A program made the translations under genes and the position numbers. From Pseudoscleropodium purum (Eukaryota > Streptophyta > Bryopsida > Hypnales > Brachytheciaceae), in NCBI GenBank assembly GCA_963969395.1, contig OZ017804.1, forward strand, positions 3,534,001 through 3,598,000: a stretch of DNA of 64,000 bases. The letters are read 5' to 3'. The notes under the pieces were generated by a model. It had not been told where the DNA came from. It made no database searches and saw only the letters and a list, made by a program, of their open reading frames with translations. This document shows positions 48,807 to 59,800 of the stretch, in pieces (position 1 is the first letter of the stretch; each line of letters opens with the position of its first letter).

Positions 48807-49138
48807 TTAATATGTAATTCATCTTGTATGTTGTACTCCATTCTTAAAACTTCTAATTCATTCATCTAAAAATTGTAAAAATTGAGTTAAAAAATGTATC
48901 TAATGTATTATTTTTCCAAGAAAATGCTATGATTGCCTACAAATTGAGATGCTCCATACCTCTTTCACAATACTAATCTAAATAGAATGATTCTATAGTT
49001 TTGTATATAGGCAAGATATAATCAATAAAAAATTTTAAAAATTATTTCAAGTTCTACAAATTTTTGAATTTTTGAGTTTTTGAACTCAACTTTTTTGAGG
49101 TTAGTGTAGCATAATTTTGGCTTACTTGTGCATCAAGT

Positions 49139-50256
49139 CACTACTAGAAAATTCATGATCAAAACATTTGAATTTCAACTCAAATTTGTTGAATGATTTA
49201 GTCATTTTAGAGGTGTTGTTTTGAACAAAATCAAACTGAAATTTGCTGATTTTTTCTATTGCTTTGGACAAATCAAAATAATTTAATTTAATTTAAAATT
49301 TAAAATGATTTTTTTCAAATGAAATTATTATTATTTGAACTAAATTATTATTTTTTTAAATGATGTCCATAAAAAATAATTTTCTTCCTACCCAGGCAGC
49401 CACCTAGGTGGCCCGCCACTTGGGTAGGGCCACCTAAACCACCCGCCACGCAGATGGGTGCCTCTAAGGGGATTTAAGCCTAAACCTCATGTTTGGAGGT
49501 TCAAGGTTCCAACCACTTTACCACCTAAGTACTTAAGTGACTACAAATGAACTCGAATTTTATATATTTAGTTTTTTCATTGTTTTTTCATATGTTTTGT
49601 ATTTTCAGCGGACTTCAAAGGTCATTTAGTCATAGTGAAACACATTTTTTCAAAAAACTTGAAACTTAATAAAGTTGTAAATTCAAACTAACTTTCACCT
49701 CCAAAAATCTGTTTTTGATTTTGAGTCTTCAGGAGAAAGTTATGGACAAAAATCAGAGAGGATGTTTGAAAATGTCAAAATAAATGTTCCTAACTACCCC
49801 TCTCTAATTTTTGTCTATAACTTTTGATTGGAGTATCGAAATCACAAACGGATTTTTGGAGGTGAAAGGTAACTTGAATTTACAGCTTTTCTCAGTTCTA
49901 AGTTTTTTGAAATTTTTTGTTCTACTATGCGAGAATGGACTTCAAAGTCTGCTGAATTGAAAAAAGACTGAATTTTATATGATTAATTTTTTTTTAAAGC
50001 ATTACACTTAGATTCTCAAATATTCCAAAAAAGATTCCAAAAAGATTCCAAAAGATTCCAAAGATTCCAAAAAGATTCTTGAAAGATTTCAAATTCAACA
50101 AAAACTTGTTGATTTGGTCATTGTACTATCCAAATCAACAAAAAAATTTGCTACTTTGTTGATTTTCACAAAAAGTTACAAAATGGTCATTCTACTGTCC
50201 CAAATAACATAAATTAGTTGAATTTTTGTTGTTTTGGTCGTGCATTTCTAGTAGTG
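49139..50256. mobile_element. CACTA-ended long-hairpin element, copy 1
   Basis: It starts CACTACTAGAAAATTCATGA and ends, inverted, CACTACTAGAAATGCACGA. Large parts are internally inverted: ACTTTCACCTCCAAAAATCTG and AAGTTATGGACAAAAATCAG near 49690-49760 are mirrored at 49800-49875. Flanking triplets AGT/ATT match at two of three positions. A GC-rich core (49390-49465) and tRNA-like sequence (49470-49524, minus strand) lie inside. A five-fold AAAAGATTCC repeat is at 50028-50080. Confidence 0.75.
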
Positions 50257-51103
50257 ATTTGAATTAAAATCATTTTTCATGAAAGCTAATATGTTTTATT
50301 ATCTTAAAAACATTCTAAAAATTGAGATTATAGGAACCAAAACAAACCTTTAAATCTTCTATAAGGACATTTGGGACTTTAGAGACCATGGAATTAATTA
50401 AAGTAGAATGAATCAAAGGTTTTTGAATAAACATCAATCCACCTAGTAAAATAGAAAATTAAATGAGTTTTTAAAGTAAGTTTACTAGAATGCTTGCATT
50501 GAGATGGAAATTGAAAGAATCTTATCATGACTTTAGCAAGAAACTAAGAATTACCTAAGTTCAAATGCTTTTGTTTAGAATTGTTAAAAAAACTATTACA
50601 TATGATGCAAAGTTTTGATGGGAAAATAAAATTTAAGTTTATAAAATGATCCCTTTTTATAAAAGTAGCTTTATCCAAGGGAGCATGTAATCAGCTCATT
50701 TTCATGAACTTCATATTTTGTTCAAGTTCATTCTTCATTGCATGATTGTTCTTTGCAAGGCAACATATTTCAAAAACCACTCCTTTCGGATTTTCACATT
50801 TGTACAGTATAACAACTCAATTTCAAGTACAAAGGTTTTCCAAACTAAGATTAGGGCTCCAAAAATTTTCAATCTTTAGCAGGCATTGTTGCCTCATTGG
50901 TAGTACAAAAAGCAACAAATCCTTGATTTATTAAGGTCACTTTTGAAATGGAAAAGCTAGCTTTGGAAATAAAATATATGTACATTCTTTCAACAATCAA
51001 AAATTTACAAAAAAGAGTTATGAAGATTTAACCACTACAAATGTTTAGAAATTAATACAAAAGTTAAATTAATTTTTGGTTAGCTAAAAACATGAAGTCT
51101 TTA
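50257..51103. other. AT-rich gene-free region
   Basis: No gene seen; a short frame at 50746-50934 has no recognisable features. Confidence 0.5.
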
Positions 51104-51107
51104 TTAA

Positions 51108-53016
51108 ACCCTTGAAGGACTTAGAGGGCACAATGTGTTTTCTTTAAATTTTAAATGGCAAATTCTCAGTAGGGTGAAATAAATCTCAATATTTTCTAAA
51201 CTAGAGACTTGTAGAATAAGAAGTTGACACACTTGTTGCATTTTTTACTTTCCAAATTTCAATAAGAGAAGTATTTAAAATTTTATTTAGGAAATGTAGT
51301 CTCATAGAAAAAGGGAGCAAACATAATTTCTTAACAATGAAAGAAATGGTAGGGATGAAAAAAAATTTAGACAATTCTTTGTACAAACAAATTGATCATG
51401 GTAAAAAAAATTGATTTTAATTTTGAGCAATTTTAAAAATATAAAGTTCAATCTAGTATGATTAAAAATACAAAAATAATTGGAATGATTCCAAATTTTG
51501 TGAAGATGTCATTAGTAGAAAAACAATGCCCAAATTAAGAAAACACCAACAATTTCTTGTTAATTTGGGTATTATAACGTCCATTTTCACAAATATTGTT
51601 AATTATGCCCAAATTAACAAAATAGTCTCATTTTTTTGTTAATTTGGATAGTGCAATTACCACATCAACAAAAAAAATTTTAATTTTTGTAGAATCTATT
51701 AGAATCTTTTGAAAAAATTTAGAATCTTTAAGAATCTTTGATAATCTTTGGGAATCTTCAATATACAATGTAAATATAAGAATAAAATAACTACTCAATT
51801 TGCTATGTATTAAAGTCAACAAAATTTAGGGGTGATTTTAGTCTTGCAAATGAACTTTTTTCAAAAAACTTTGAACTAAAAAAAGTTGTCAAATAAAGCT
51901 ATCTTTCACTTGAAGTAGTCCATTTGAGATTTAGATCTTCTAATCAAAAGTTATGGACAAAATTCAAAGAGGGGTAGAAATGGACATTCTTTTTTACATT
52001 TTTAAATACCTTCTCTGAATTTTGACCATAACTTTTAACTTGAAGATTGAAATCTCAAACATATTGTTGGAGGTGAAAGATAGCTCAATTGTTAACTTTT
52101 GTGAATTTAAAGTTTTAAAAAAAAGTCTTTTCATGAAGTCAAACTTGCCTCCAAAGTCTATTGACTTGAAGTGACCATAAGAAGAAATTAAAAAAAGTGC
52201 ATAAATAAGTTTTTGCATCATTTGTAATCATGTGAAATCACAAGTGGTGCAATGGTTAAAACTTTAAACTTCATCCATGAGGTTCAAGATTCAGACCTTG
52301 ATGGTGGCATTTGCCACGCAGCACCCACCACACAGCATGTGGAACCATCCACTTGGCAGGTGCTACTTGGCAACACCATGTGGATGTTTAAAATTGTCTA
52401 CTTGACATTGCCACCTGGCATCTTAGAATTGGTTATTCAATTTTGGATTTTTTATTTATAACCGAATCAACAAAAAAAAATCAAAACTTTTGTGTTGAGA
52501 TTTGTTGATTTGGTCATTGTATTTTTCTACTAGTGTGTTCGAAACAGTGTGCTAATAATATCAATTGTTAAATTCAAAAATTAAAGCATATATAAATTTT
52601 AAAATTTTTGTAGGATCCAATTTGGTAAGTTTTATTTTATTAATGCTTTTGTCTAAAAATGTGTACAAATTTGAGAGAACTTTAAAGATGAAAAATGAGT
52701 GCATTTGCCTATATTCCAATACAAAAAAAATTCTTAGAGGGGCGACTATTAAAGAATCATAATTCATTTTCTCTTTATTTTTTTTCTTTGAAACTTGCAT
52801 TTTTTGTCTATGAAGTTGAACATCCAAAATTGTTATAATCTAAAAATCCAATAGTCAATATTTTCACAATTATTTCTATGCATACTAAACTAAGTAGTCT
52901 TTACTTTTGTCCAATTTAAATTTTAAAATTCAAGCACATCCATGTACAAAAAAATATCAAATTGGGACAATTCATTGAAAACCTCCATTGTCAAAACATT
53001 GCTAGGGCTTGAGGGG
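51108..53016 (+). mobile_element. TTAA-flanked repeat A, copy 1, split by a nested insertion
   Basis: TTAA at 51104-51107 and 53017-53020. Left end ACCCTTGAAGGACTTAG, right end inverted CCCCTCAAGCCCTAGC. It aligns to 56131-56875 on both sides of the insertion at 51510-52535, for example AAAAAGGGAGCAAA(C/T)ATAA to the left and TGCTAATAATATCAATT then GTAGGATCCA to the right. Without the insertion it is about 880 bp. No coding capacity. Confidence 0.72.
51510..52535. mobile_element. CACTA-ended long-hairpin element, copy 2, nested in repeat A
   Basis: It starts CATTAGTAGAAAAACAATG and ends, inverted, CACTAGTAGAAAAATACAATG, with perfect target duplication TGT (51507-51509 and 52536-52538). The uninterrupted site is in repeat A copy 2 near 56550. 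Internal arms AAAAGTTATGGACAAAATTC and GAATTTTGACCATAACTTTT are inverted repeats, as in 49139-50256. A tRNA-like A box (GTGGTGCAATGG, 52244) and B box (GGTTCAAGATTC, 52281) sit near the right end. Confidence 0.85.
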
Positions 53017-53020
53017 TTAA

Positions 53021-53565
53021 AAGCATGTGCATGAATGCATTAAGCAACTAAAGTATAAGTGTCCAAATTATAGAAATAGAATTCATTTTGAAAGTTAGAA
53101 CATTTGAAACAATCAAGTTGTTAATTATACCATTAAAAAAATTGAAAATTTTCAAGCACTCACTTAGTAGAAAAATACTTGTTTATGCTTCACAAGGCTC
53201 TACAACAATGATAATAATAGAAATCCAAAAATATCAAAAAGATCACAATATGTTGATTTCTGATTGGTTTCATGTCTTGGCTTTCAATTTTTAGGGATGT
53301 GCTAAAATTCATTGTGCCAATACCACAATAACCTCAAAATCAATATTGTAAATACAACATTTTTAGTCAAAAATTATATGAATATAATTTCAGCATTCAT
53401 TTGACATAAATTTAATATTGCATTTATTTCAAAACAATAATTCTTCAAATATTAATTAATGCTCTAAGAAATGTTGTAACCTCATTTTTGATTTACTGTC
53501 ATTTTGACAATGACATTTGGCTTTTCTAGTATAAAAAAAGAGTCTCCACAGTTTCTAGGTTGCAG
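53021..53565. other. AT-rich spacer
   Basis: AT-rich; nothing supportable before the orphan exon at 53566. Confidence 0.5.
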
Positions 53566-53685
53566 GAGCTGGGCATAGCGCTTGGGCTGAAGGAGCCCCC
53601 GTCAATGTTGAGCAGGGAGTTTCTGAAGAGCTGGAGTGAGTATGTCCCTCAAGTTGCCAAGCTCCAGCAGGAGATTGTTTTTTAA
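53566..53685 (+). pseudogene. Orphan terminal exon of an unidentified gene
   Basis: A GC-rich 120-base island in AT-rich DNA, directly after an acceptor-like TTCTAGGTTGCAG. It reads ELGIALGLKEPPSMLSREFL then KSWSEYVPQVAKLQQEIVF and stops. Composition, splice signal and clean frame suggest a real C-terminal exon. No upstream exon is seen within the window and I do not recognise the protein. A captured or retained gene fragment is likely. Confidence 0.4.
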
Positions 53686-54029
53686 AAACTACCTACGTGC
53701 TTAATTATCCCACTTTCCAATTATCAGTTTTCAATTCTAAGTATTTTGAAGAATAAGACTTCAAATTTCAATCTTGCACGTAGCTTGATGATAAGTAGGA
53801 GCACTTGAATCTTATTGGATATAAATATTTTATAAATCAAATTTGTCATAGGCAGGAGCAAGCATTGTAGGTTCAATTCCTCCTATAAGCTATTCATACA
53901 CTACCACCAATTAACATTATGATGGTTTAACCAACTATAATAAGTTGTTTAGCAAATTGCAAAATGAGCTAAAACATTTACTTCGATTGCATTAAACAAT
54001 TACTTCAACATTCTCTTCAAGGGACTTAC
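53686..54029. other. Spacer / intron-like sequence
   Basis: AT-rich. If the LRR exon at 54030-54200 were expressed, this would be the start of its intron; no LRR sequence is found in it. Confidence 0.4.
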
Positions 54030-54200
54030 ACTCCAATTGCAGCAATCGATGCTTGCTTTCCATGTGTCACATGCTCTATTGGAGTTCCGAAGCTCTTGCT
54101 TGAATGCTAAGAGTGCTTGTGCATCCATTTTGAAGCAAGTTGCCTCACTATTACAACATAAGCCACCAAGGATGGTGACCAACAGCAACAGCAACTCCAA
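54030..54200 (-). pseudogene. N-terminal exon of an LRR receptor-like protein, start codon lost
   Basis: A hydrophobic signal-peptide-like leader (LELLLLLVTILGGLCC) is followed by the LRRNT_2 pattern: MDAQALLAFKQELRNSNRAC, then WKASIDCCNWS. It ends exactly at a consensus donor GTAAGT (54029-54024), where this class of receptor genes often has an intron or continues with W-x-GV-x-C. The expected initiator is TTG, with an in-frame TAG four codons upstream. No leucine-rich repeats follow on the minus strand. It is probably a truncated gene relic; non-ATG initiation is a less likely alternative. Confidence 0.6.
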
Positions 54201-55399
54201 ACTGCTTGGCTACGGGACGAGTCCCGTCAATATAGAGGCCTTGGAGTGGAATTAATCCTTTGTGCTTTGAACATGTACTTGGTTTAGTGCTACCACTCTG
54301 TCACGTTAATCAACCCAATCATCACTGAATTCCAAGACTTGATTTCTATGGTTCCAACTGGAATTTAATGCAGATGCTAGCTCAAGGAATACTCCAATAT
54401 TCCAAAGCGACAAGATTCTACTCGCTTGCAAATGCACCAACTTGAACGTCTACTTTCCTGGAAGATAAAAATGCCAAAGCCTCCCTCGCAAGTAATGACC
54501 TTTTGTCAAACTAAGAGTAAATAATCCGGCAAATTTTCGCTTAAAATTGCAAACTTTAATAGAATTGTACTAAACTTAAATCTGTGTCTGTGTACCGAAG
54601 TACTTATGAGAAGGATATAACCACTCGTGCATCCACTTTCTCAAAATCAGATACTGTCAGTTTGATTGAAACTGCCTTCACTATGAAATGAATACGAAAC
54701 ACGCACTGTACATTCACAAACTATATCGTTTTGAGACCTTCGTATCTTCGTACGTACTAATGCAATGGCGCCTCAAAACTAAGTATTAATGGCATGATTG
54801 ATGATCCTGGCACAATCCGTGGATCTTAACTAAAACGAATTACTCGCAAGCCTACAGTACTTACTTGGTTTCAGATGATAAGGATTAGACGCTACAAGAG
54901 AATTAGGGTAATCATCTACCAAGAAAGAAACTGTGATTGAGGAACACAGATTGTTTCTGAAAGGATGATTGTCAAACTACAAATTAAGAGGACTTGCCAA
55001 TGCTCCCTCAAGCAGATCAGTTCAATCTCTGACAATCAATTCATCACAAGGAGCAAAATCTATAATTATCCCATTTATATCTCCCCAACTTGGATATATA
55101 ACACCAAACATGACTCACACTTCAGTGTACACACACAGAGTAAGCTTACTGCCATGTGACATCCCATTCAGGATTGAAAGCTAGCTTTGAATTCTCCGTG
55201 GAATGCATTGATCGAATGCAAACCCCACTACAATATACGGTTCCCATGGTACGCACGTGCAACCATTCAAGAACCTAGCTAGCGTGCCGAAGCAATGAAG
55301 GGAGCAATAATTAAAACCAATGTGCAAACTGTAACTTAAAGAGATTTCCCACAACTACGGAGTGTATATTGTAGAATCACAGTTTGATCCATTGTCTAC
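54201..55399. other. Balanced-composition flank, no gene recognised
   Basis: Less AT-rich than its surroundings, consistent with the former upstream region of the LRR gene. Frames at 54965-55184 show no domain. Confidence 0.4.
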
Positions 55400-55403
55400 T
55401 TAA

Positions 55404-55972
55404 CCCTGGAGCGCTCCGACGTCCATTTTTTGGACGGTGAACAGATTGAAGTTCTTGTTTCTGTCTCATTCCTGCTTGGATGAAAGTCATCTTAATTTTT
55501 GGTGATACTCTATTAAGACCTTGTCTTATCTAATGGTTGGATTTGGTGTAACTAGAATACTAATTTTTCTAAAATTACAAATGCGGAAGTATGTCAAGTG
55601 GTCAAATTGCATTGACTCTAGTTCAAAACCAGGTTAGGAAAAATGAGGTCCTAGATGTAATGAACACAAAAATTTCAAAAAATCACCATATCAAGATAAC
55701 CTCATTTCAAATCTATTCCAACAAGTTTTACTCAAAAAATGATAATAGTTTGCTTGTCATTGAATTTTGAAGGAATTTTGAAATTCCCCTTTCAAAATTT
55801 ATAGAAAAATATTGGTGATAGCACTAGTGAATCTAACCATATGGATAGAATCTACAATTCAAAATCTACAACTTTCATTTGTACGTCAATTCCAAAATAT
55901 TCTTCCAAATAACACTTTATAACAGTTTTTCCTGAATCATCAAATTTGGAAATGGATCCAAACGTTTAGGGG
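55404..55972 (-). mobile_element. TTAA-flanked, CCC-ended MITE, copy 2 (inverted)
   Basis: TTAA at 55400-55403 and 55973-55976. Termini CCCTGGAGCGCTCCGACG and, inverted, CCCCTAAACGTTTGGATCC. It is the reverse complement of 44449-45063 over its whole length, minus one tandem unit. Confidence 0.68.
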
Positions 55973-56130
55973 TTAACTTAGTTGGTGGAATTGGAAAGAA
56001 AAAAATAGATACAATTCAAAAACATTAAAAAAAAATGGTGGAAAAATCTATAAAATTTCTATTTGGAGTGAACAATAGAAAAAAAAATTGGACTTGAGTA
56101 CTTGAAAAAGCAGTTCAACATGAAAATTAA

Positions 56131-56875
56131 CCCCTTGTAGACCAAGAAGTCACTATGTATTGTCCTCAAGTTTTCAATGGCAAATTCATGAAAGGGTGAA
56201 ACAAATCTCACTATTTTGTAAACTAGGGACTCTTAGAGTAAGAAGTTGGCACACTTCTTGTGTTTTTGTTTTTTCAAAATTTCAATGTGAGAAGTATTAA
56301 ATTTTCTTTTTGGAAATGTAGTCTACTAGAAAAAGGGAGCAAATATAACATTTTTACAATGAAAGAAATATGGAGTAGTAAAGATGAAAAAAAAAATTGG
56401 GGGACATTTCTAGTTTTGAATTTGCACAAACAAACTGACCCTATGAAAAAAATTATTTGTATTTTTAACAATTTTAAAAATACAAGGTTCAATACAATGT
56501 GATTAGAAATACAAAAAATAATTAGAATGATTCCAATTTCTTTTTAAGATATTTCAAAAAATGTGCTAATAATATCAATTATTAAATTTCAAAAAATAAA
56601 GCATATATAAGTTTTTAAGTTTTTTGTAGGATCCACTTTGGTCAATTTTATCTTTTTACTCCTTTTGTTTGAAAATATGTACAACTTTGAGAGAGTTTGT
56701 ATTTATCTTTTTTTAAATTAAAAAATACTATATTCATTTTAGATTCCCAATAATTTTTTTTTGGAGGGGTAAAATATCATTATTCATCTTCTTATAATTT
56801 TTCTTCTCCTAGAATTACTTTTTTTGCCTAATTATAAAGTTGATCATCTAAAATTGTTATAATCTAAAAGTATAG
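56131..56875 (+). repeat. Repeat A, copy 2, carrying the empty insertion site
   Basis: TTAA at 56127-56130, then CCCCTTGTAGACCAAG. It is homologous to repeat A copy 1 up to ~56875, where similarity stops, so the 3' end is truncated. The sequence around 56545-56570 is the uninterrupted counterpart of the insertion at 51510-52535. Confidence 0.75.
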
Positions 56876-59800
56876 GGTGATTGTATGAAAGACCTCCTGT
56901 TTTTTGTAGTCTTTTGCCAAAACTATAGTTTTTGTGCTTTGTACTACAAGTACTATGAGTACTACAAGTACTACAAAGCAAAATAATCTAAACCATTCAT
57001 AAAAGAAATAGACGGCTAAGAGTATCATATTAAGTACTACTAGTACTTATTATTATACATACTGAAATAGTATTGTTTTAATAAAACCTAGATTGTCACA
57101 AAAAAAATAGATACAATGAGGTATAAATTAATGAAAGAAAATCATTAATAAAAAAAATCTGAAAATTGAAATTTTTTTAAGACTTGATGGTAATTAGATT
57201 TCATCAAAAAAATGAAGTCAAAATGTAATATATCCATTGTCTTTCCTATAAACAATGTAGCTTTGATTTTAGAGTTTCATAAAGTGTTTAATAGTGTTGT
57301 TGCAAAATTTCCATAGGCAACAAAGCTTTGAACCTAGATAGTCCTAGAAATTCCTCCAAGAAACATTGCATTTTGTTTATTTGAAGTTTAGACTAGTCCA
57401 CCAAGTTTAGTCTCAAAAATATCATAGTACAAAACCTCCATGTAGCTATTAATTGGTCCAAAATTAAAATTTTAGTCTCAAGTATTTATTTTGTTTAACA
57501 TACAGAAATTTAGCCCTGGCAAAAAAATCTTTAAAATTCGATTTTTTCAAAAATTAGAGTCTAAATATAGGTAAAAATCACCAATAATGTGATGGTCTAG
57601 GTTAGTGAACTAAACATATTGCCTTGATTTGGTTTGGCTAAAGCCATGCTTTGGACTAATTTTTTGACATGCTATATTGATTTTGGTCCCCAAATTGGAT
57701 GACTAAAAAACAAAAATTAAGACAAAACTTTGTAATTGCTTATCAAAAGCATAAACTAGGATAAAATTAGTAATAAATTAGCTTAGAAGGGAGTAGGAGA
57801 AGGAATTTAGAAAAGAATCAAATATTGCAAAAAATCTTGAAAATTGCACAATTCAAACTAGAAAAGGAAGTAAAGCTAATCGTAGCCAAAACTCGAAGTT
57901 GCAACCACTCAACTCAAATTCAAATTGCTATGAGACTTAAAGCTAGACATAGAGAACAAGTGTAAGAGTTGCTTACTTAAGACCTGAAGTAGAATTATGA
58001 TTAGAAAGAGTCAATTTGAAGGTTGAAAGATTAGCATATGAGAAGGATTAAGTGGAAATCCTAGAGAGGCAATTTAGATCACTAGAATTTAGACTAAACA
58101 ATTTTTGACTTGGATAGGGGATAGGAGGTTTTTAAAAGTCGATTACTATTTTGAATTTTGAAGAGATTATTATTTTTATTCAAAATGAACCATTGGAATA
58201 TAAATAATTGAAAAATAATAATGTTGAAAGAAAAGAAAGAAGTGAAAAAGAAAAGAGAAGGTGAAGTAGGAAGTACAGGAAAAATAGAAAGTTACAATAA
58301 AGTAAAATTAGTATTTGAAGCTTTATATTAAAAACTTATAAAAATTAGTAATCTACACAAAATTCAAACCAAGACAAGATGGCACAAGAAGAGGAGTTTG
58401 AGGGTGTCTTTGACTACCTAATCGACAAATCAAAGTTTAAGGATTTCCAAAAATATAAAATAAGTAGAAATAAAAGTTAAAACAAGAAAAAAAAATAGGC
58501 AAATGAAGTTTAGGTGTTAGAATGGATGAAACTTAGAAAAATTCATCTAAAAATAACAAAAAAAAAAAATTAAGAAAAAAAAGAAAAAAAAAGGAAAAAG
58601 TGAAGTTAAAACTTAGTTTCAACTTGTAAGTTAAGAAGAAATTGTGGATGAAGTTTGAAGAGCCGATTAGTGGTCAAACTTCATCCATGGATAACTTTCA
58701 CTAACAAAATTCTAATTCTAATTGCTTTATCATACTGGAAAGCTAGAGTTAGATCCTACTAGTAAAAAATATTAAGATTCTAAAAATACTGAATTGTCAA
58801 AAGTAGCACTAAGACATAGAATCAAAGAGAACTAGACTAAGGATTTAAAAAGTTAATGAAAGGAAGAAATTAGAATTAGAAACTCTTAGAAAAAATCTAG
58901 AGGAGTCCAACCATAGTTCAAACTTTAGAAAAGACTAAAAACTTTAAAAGTTATAGAAGGATGAAGTTCTAAAAAGAAGTTGGATGAAAGTTGTGAGTAA
59001 ACATCCATCCAAGTCCAAACTTATGTCTTAAAAAGTAGAATTTAACCCAAGAAGGTAACCCAAATTAAAAGTGGAATTAGAATCAGGTGCTAGAGTAAAG
59101 AAGTAGATGAAGTTTTTATTGTCCTTCCAAAGATTGAACTTCATCCAACCATATCTCTTGCTAAGAAGGTCAGATTAATTTGAATTTTATGTTTATGAAA
59201 TTGACATGAGATTTTTTAAGACTTGGATTTTTAAATTTAAACTATCATTACTTTCCTTAGAAAATCATAGCAACCTAATTAAGTTGGCCATTTACATTAT
59301 TTCTTGCAATTTGGTTAGGTTTTTGTGGTTCTTTTGCAAGTTGTGAACATTTCGGCACTTTGAAAAGATCCTTTGCTTAGAAAGCAAAATGGAAAATGCC
59401 TAGGCACCCACTTAGCACTGAAAACATAAACAAAAGAAGAATTTGTTTGTGCTTGTGTATTTATCAAAGGTATGTAAATAAATGCTTACATTATGTAGAG
59501 CATGCAAGCTCCATGAGTAACAATGACAATGATGCAAAAAGGCAAATATGTCTTCATGTTTCAATTTCCCTCCTTTATGGAAAAATCAAGAGTTGTTGAT
59601 TCTATTTCCAAAAAATTCCCACCCCTTTCTAATGACATTGATCTACATTTAAAAAAGTAAATCATTGCCATTGATTGCCGCCATGGAAAATGATCTTGTC
59701 CATTAGTTTTATGGAATACAAAATACATATATAGAATGCATATACAAAATACATATATTGAAATATGGATTTTAAAATATGAATATGGAAATACAAATAC

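Noticed and set aside
50028..50080. AAAAGATTCC repeats considered as a CRISPR-like or satellite array
   Set aside because: Only five short adjacent units within a transposon, no spacers; slippage repeat.
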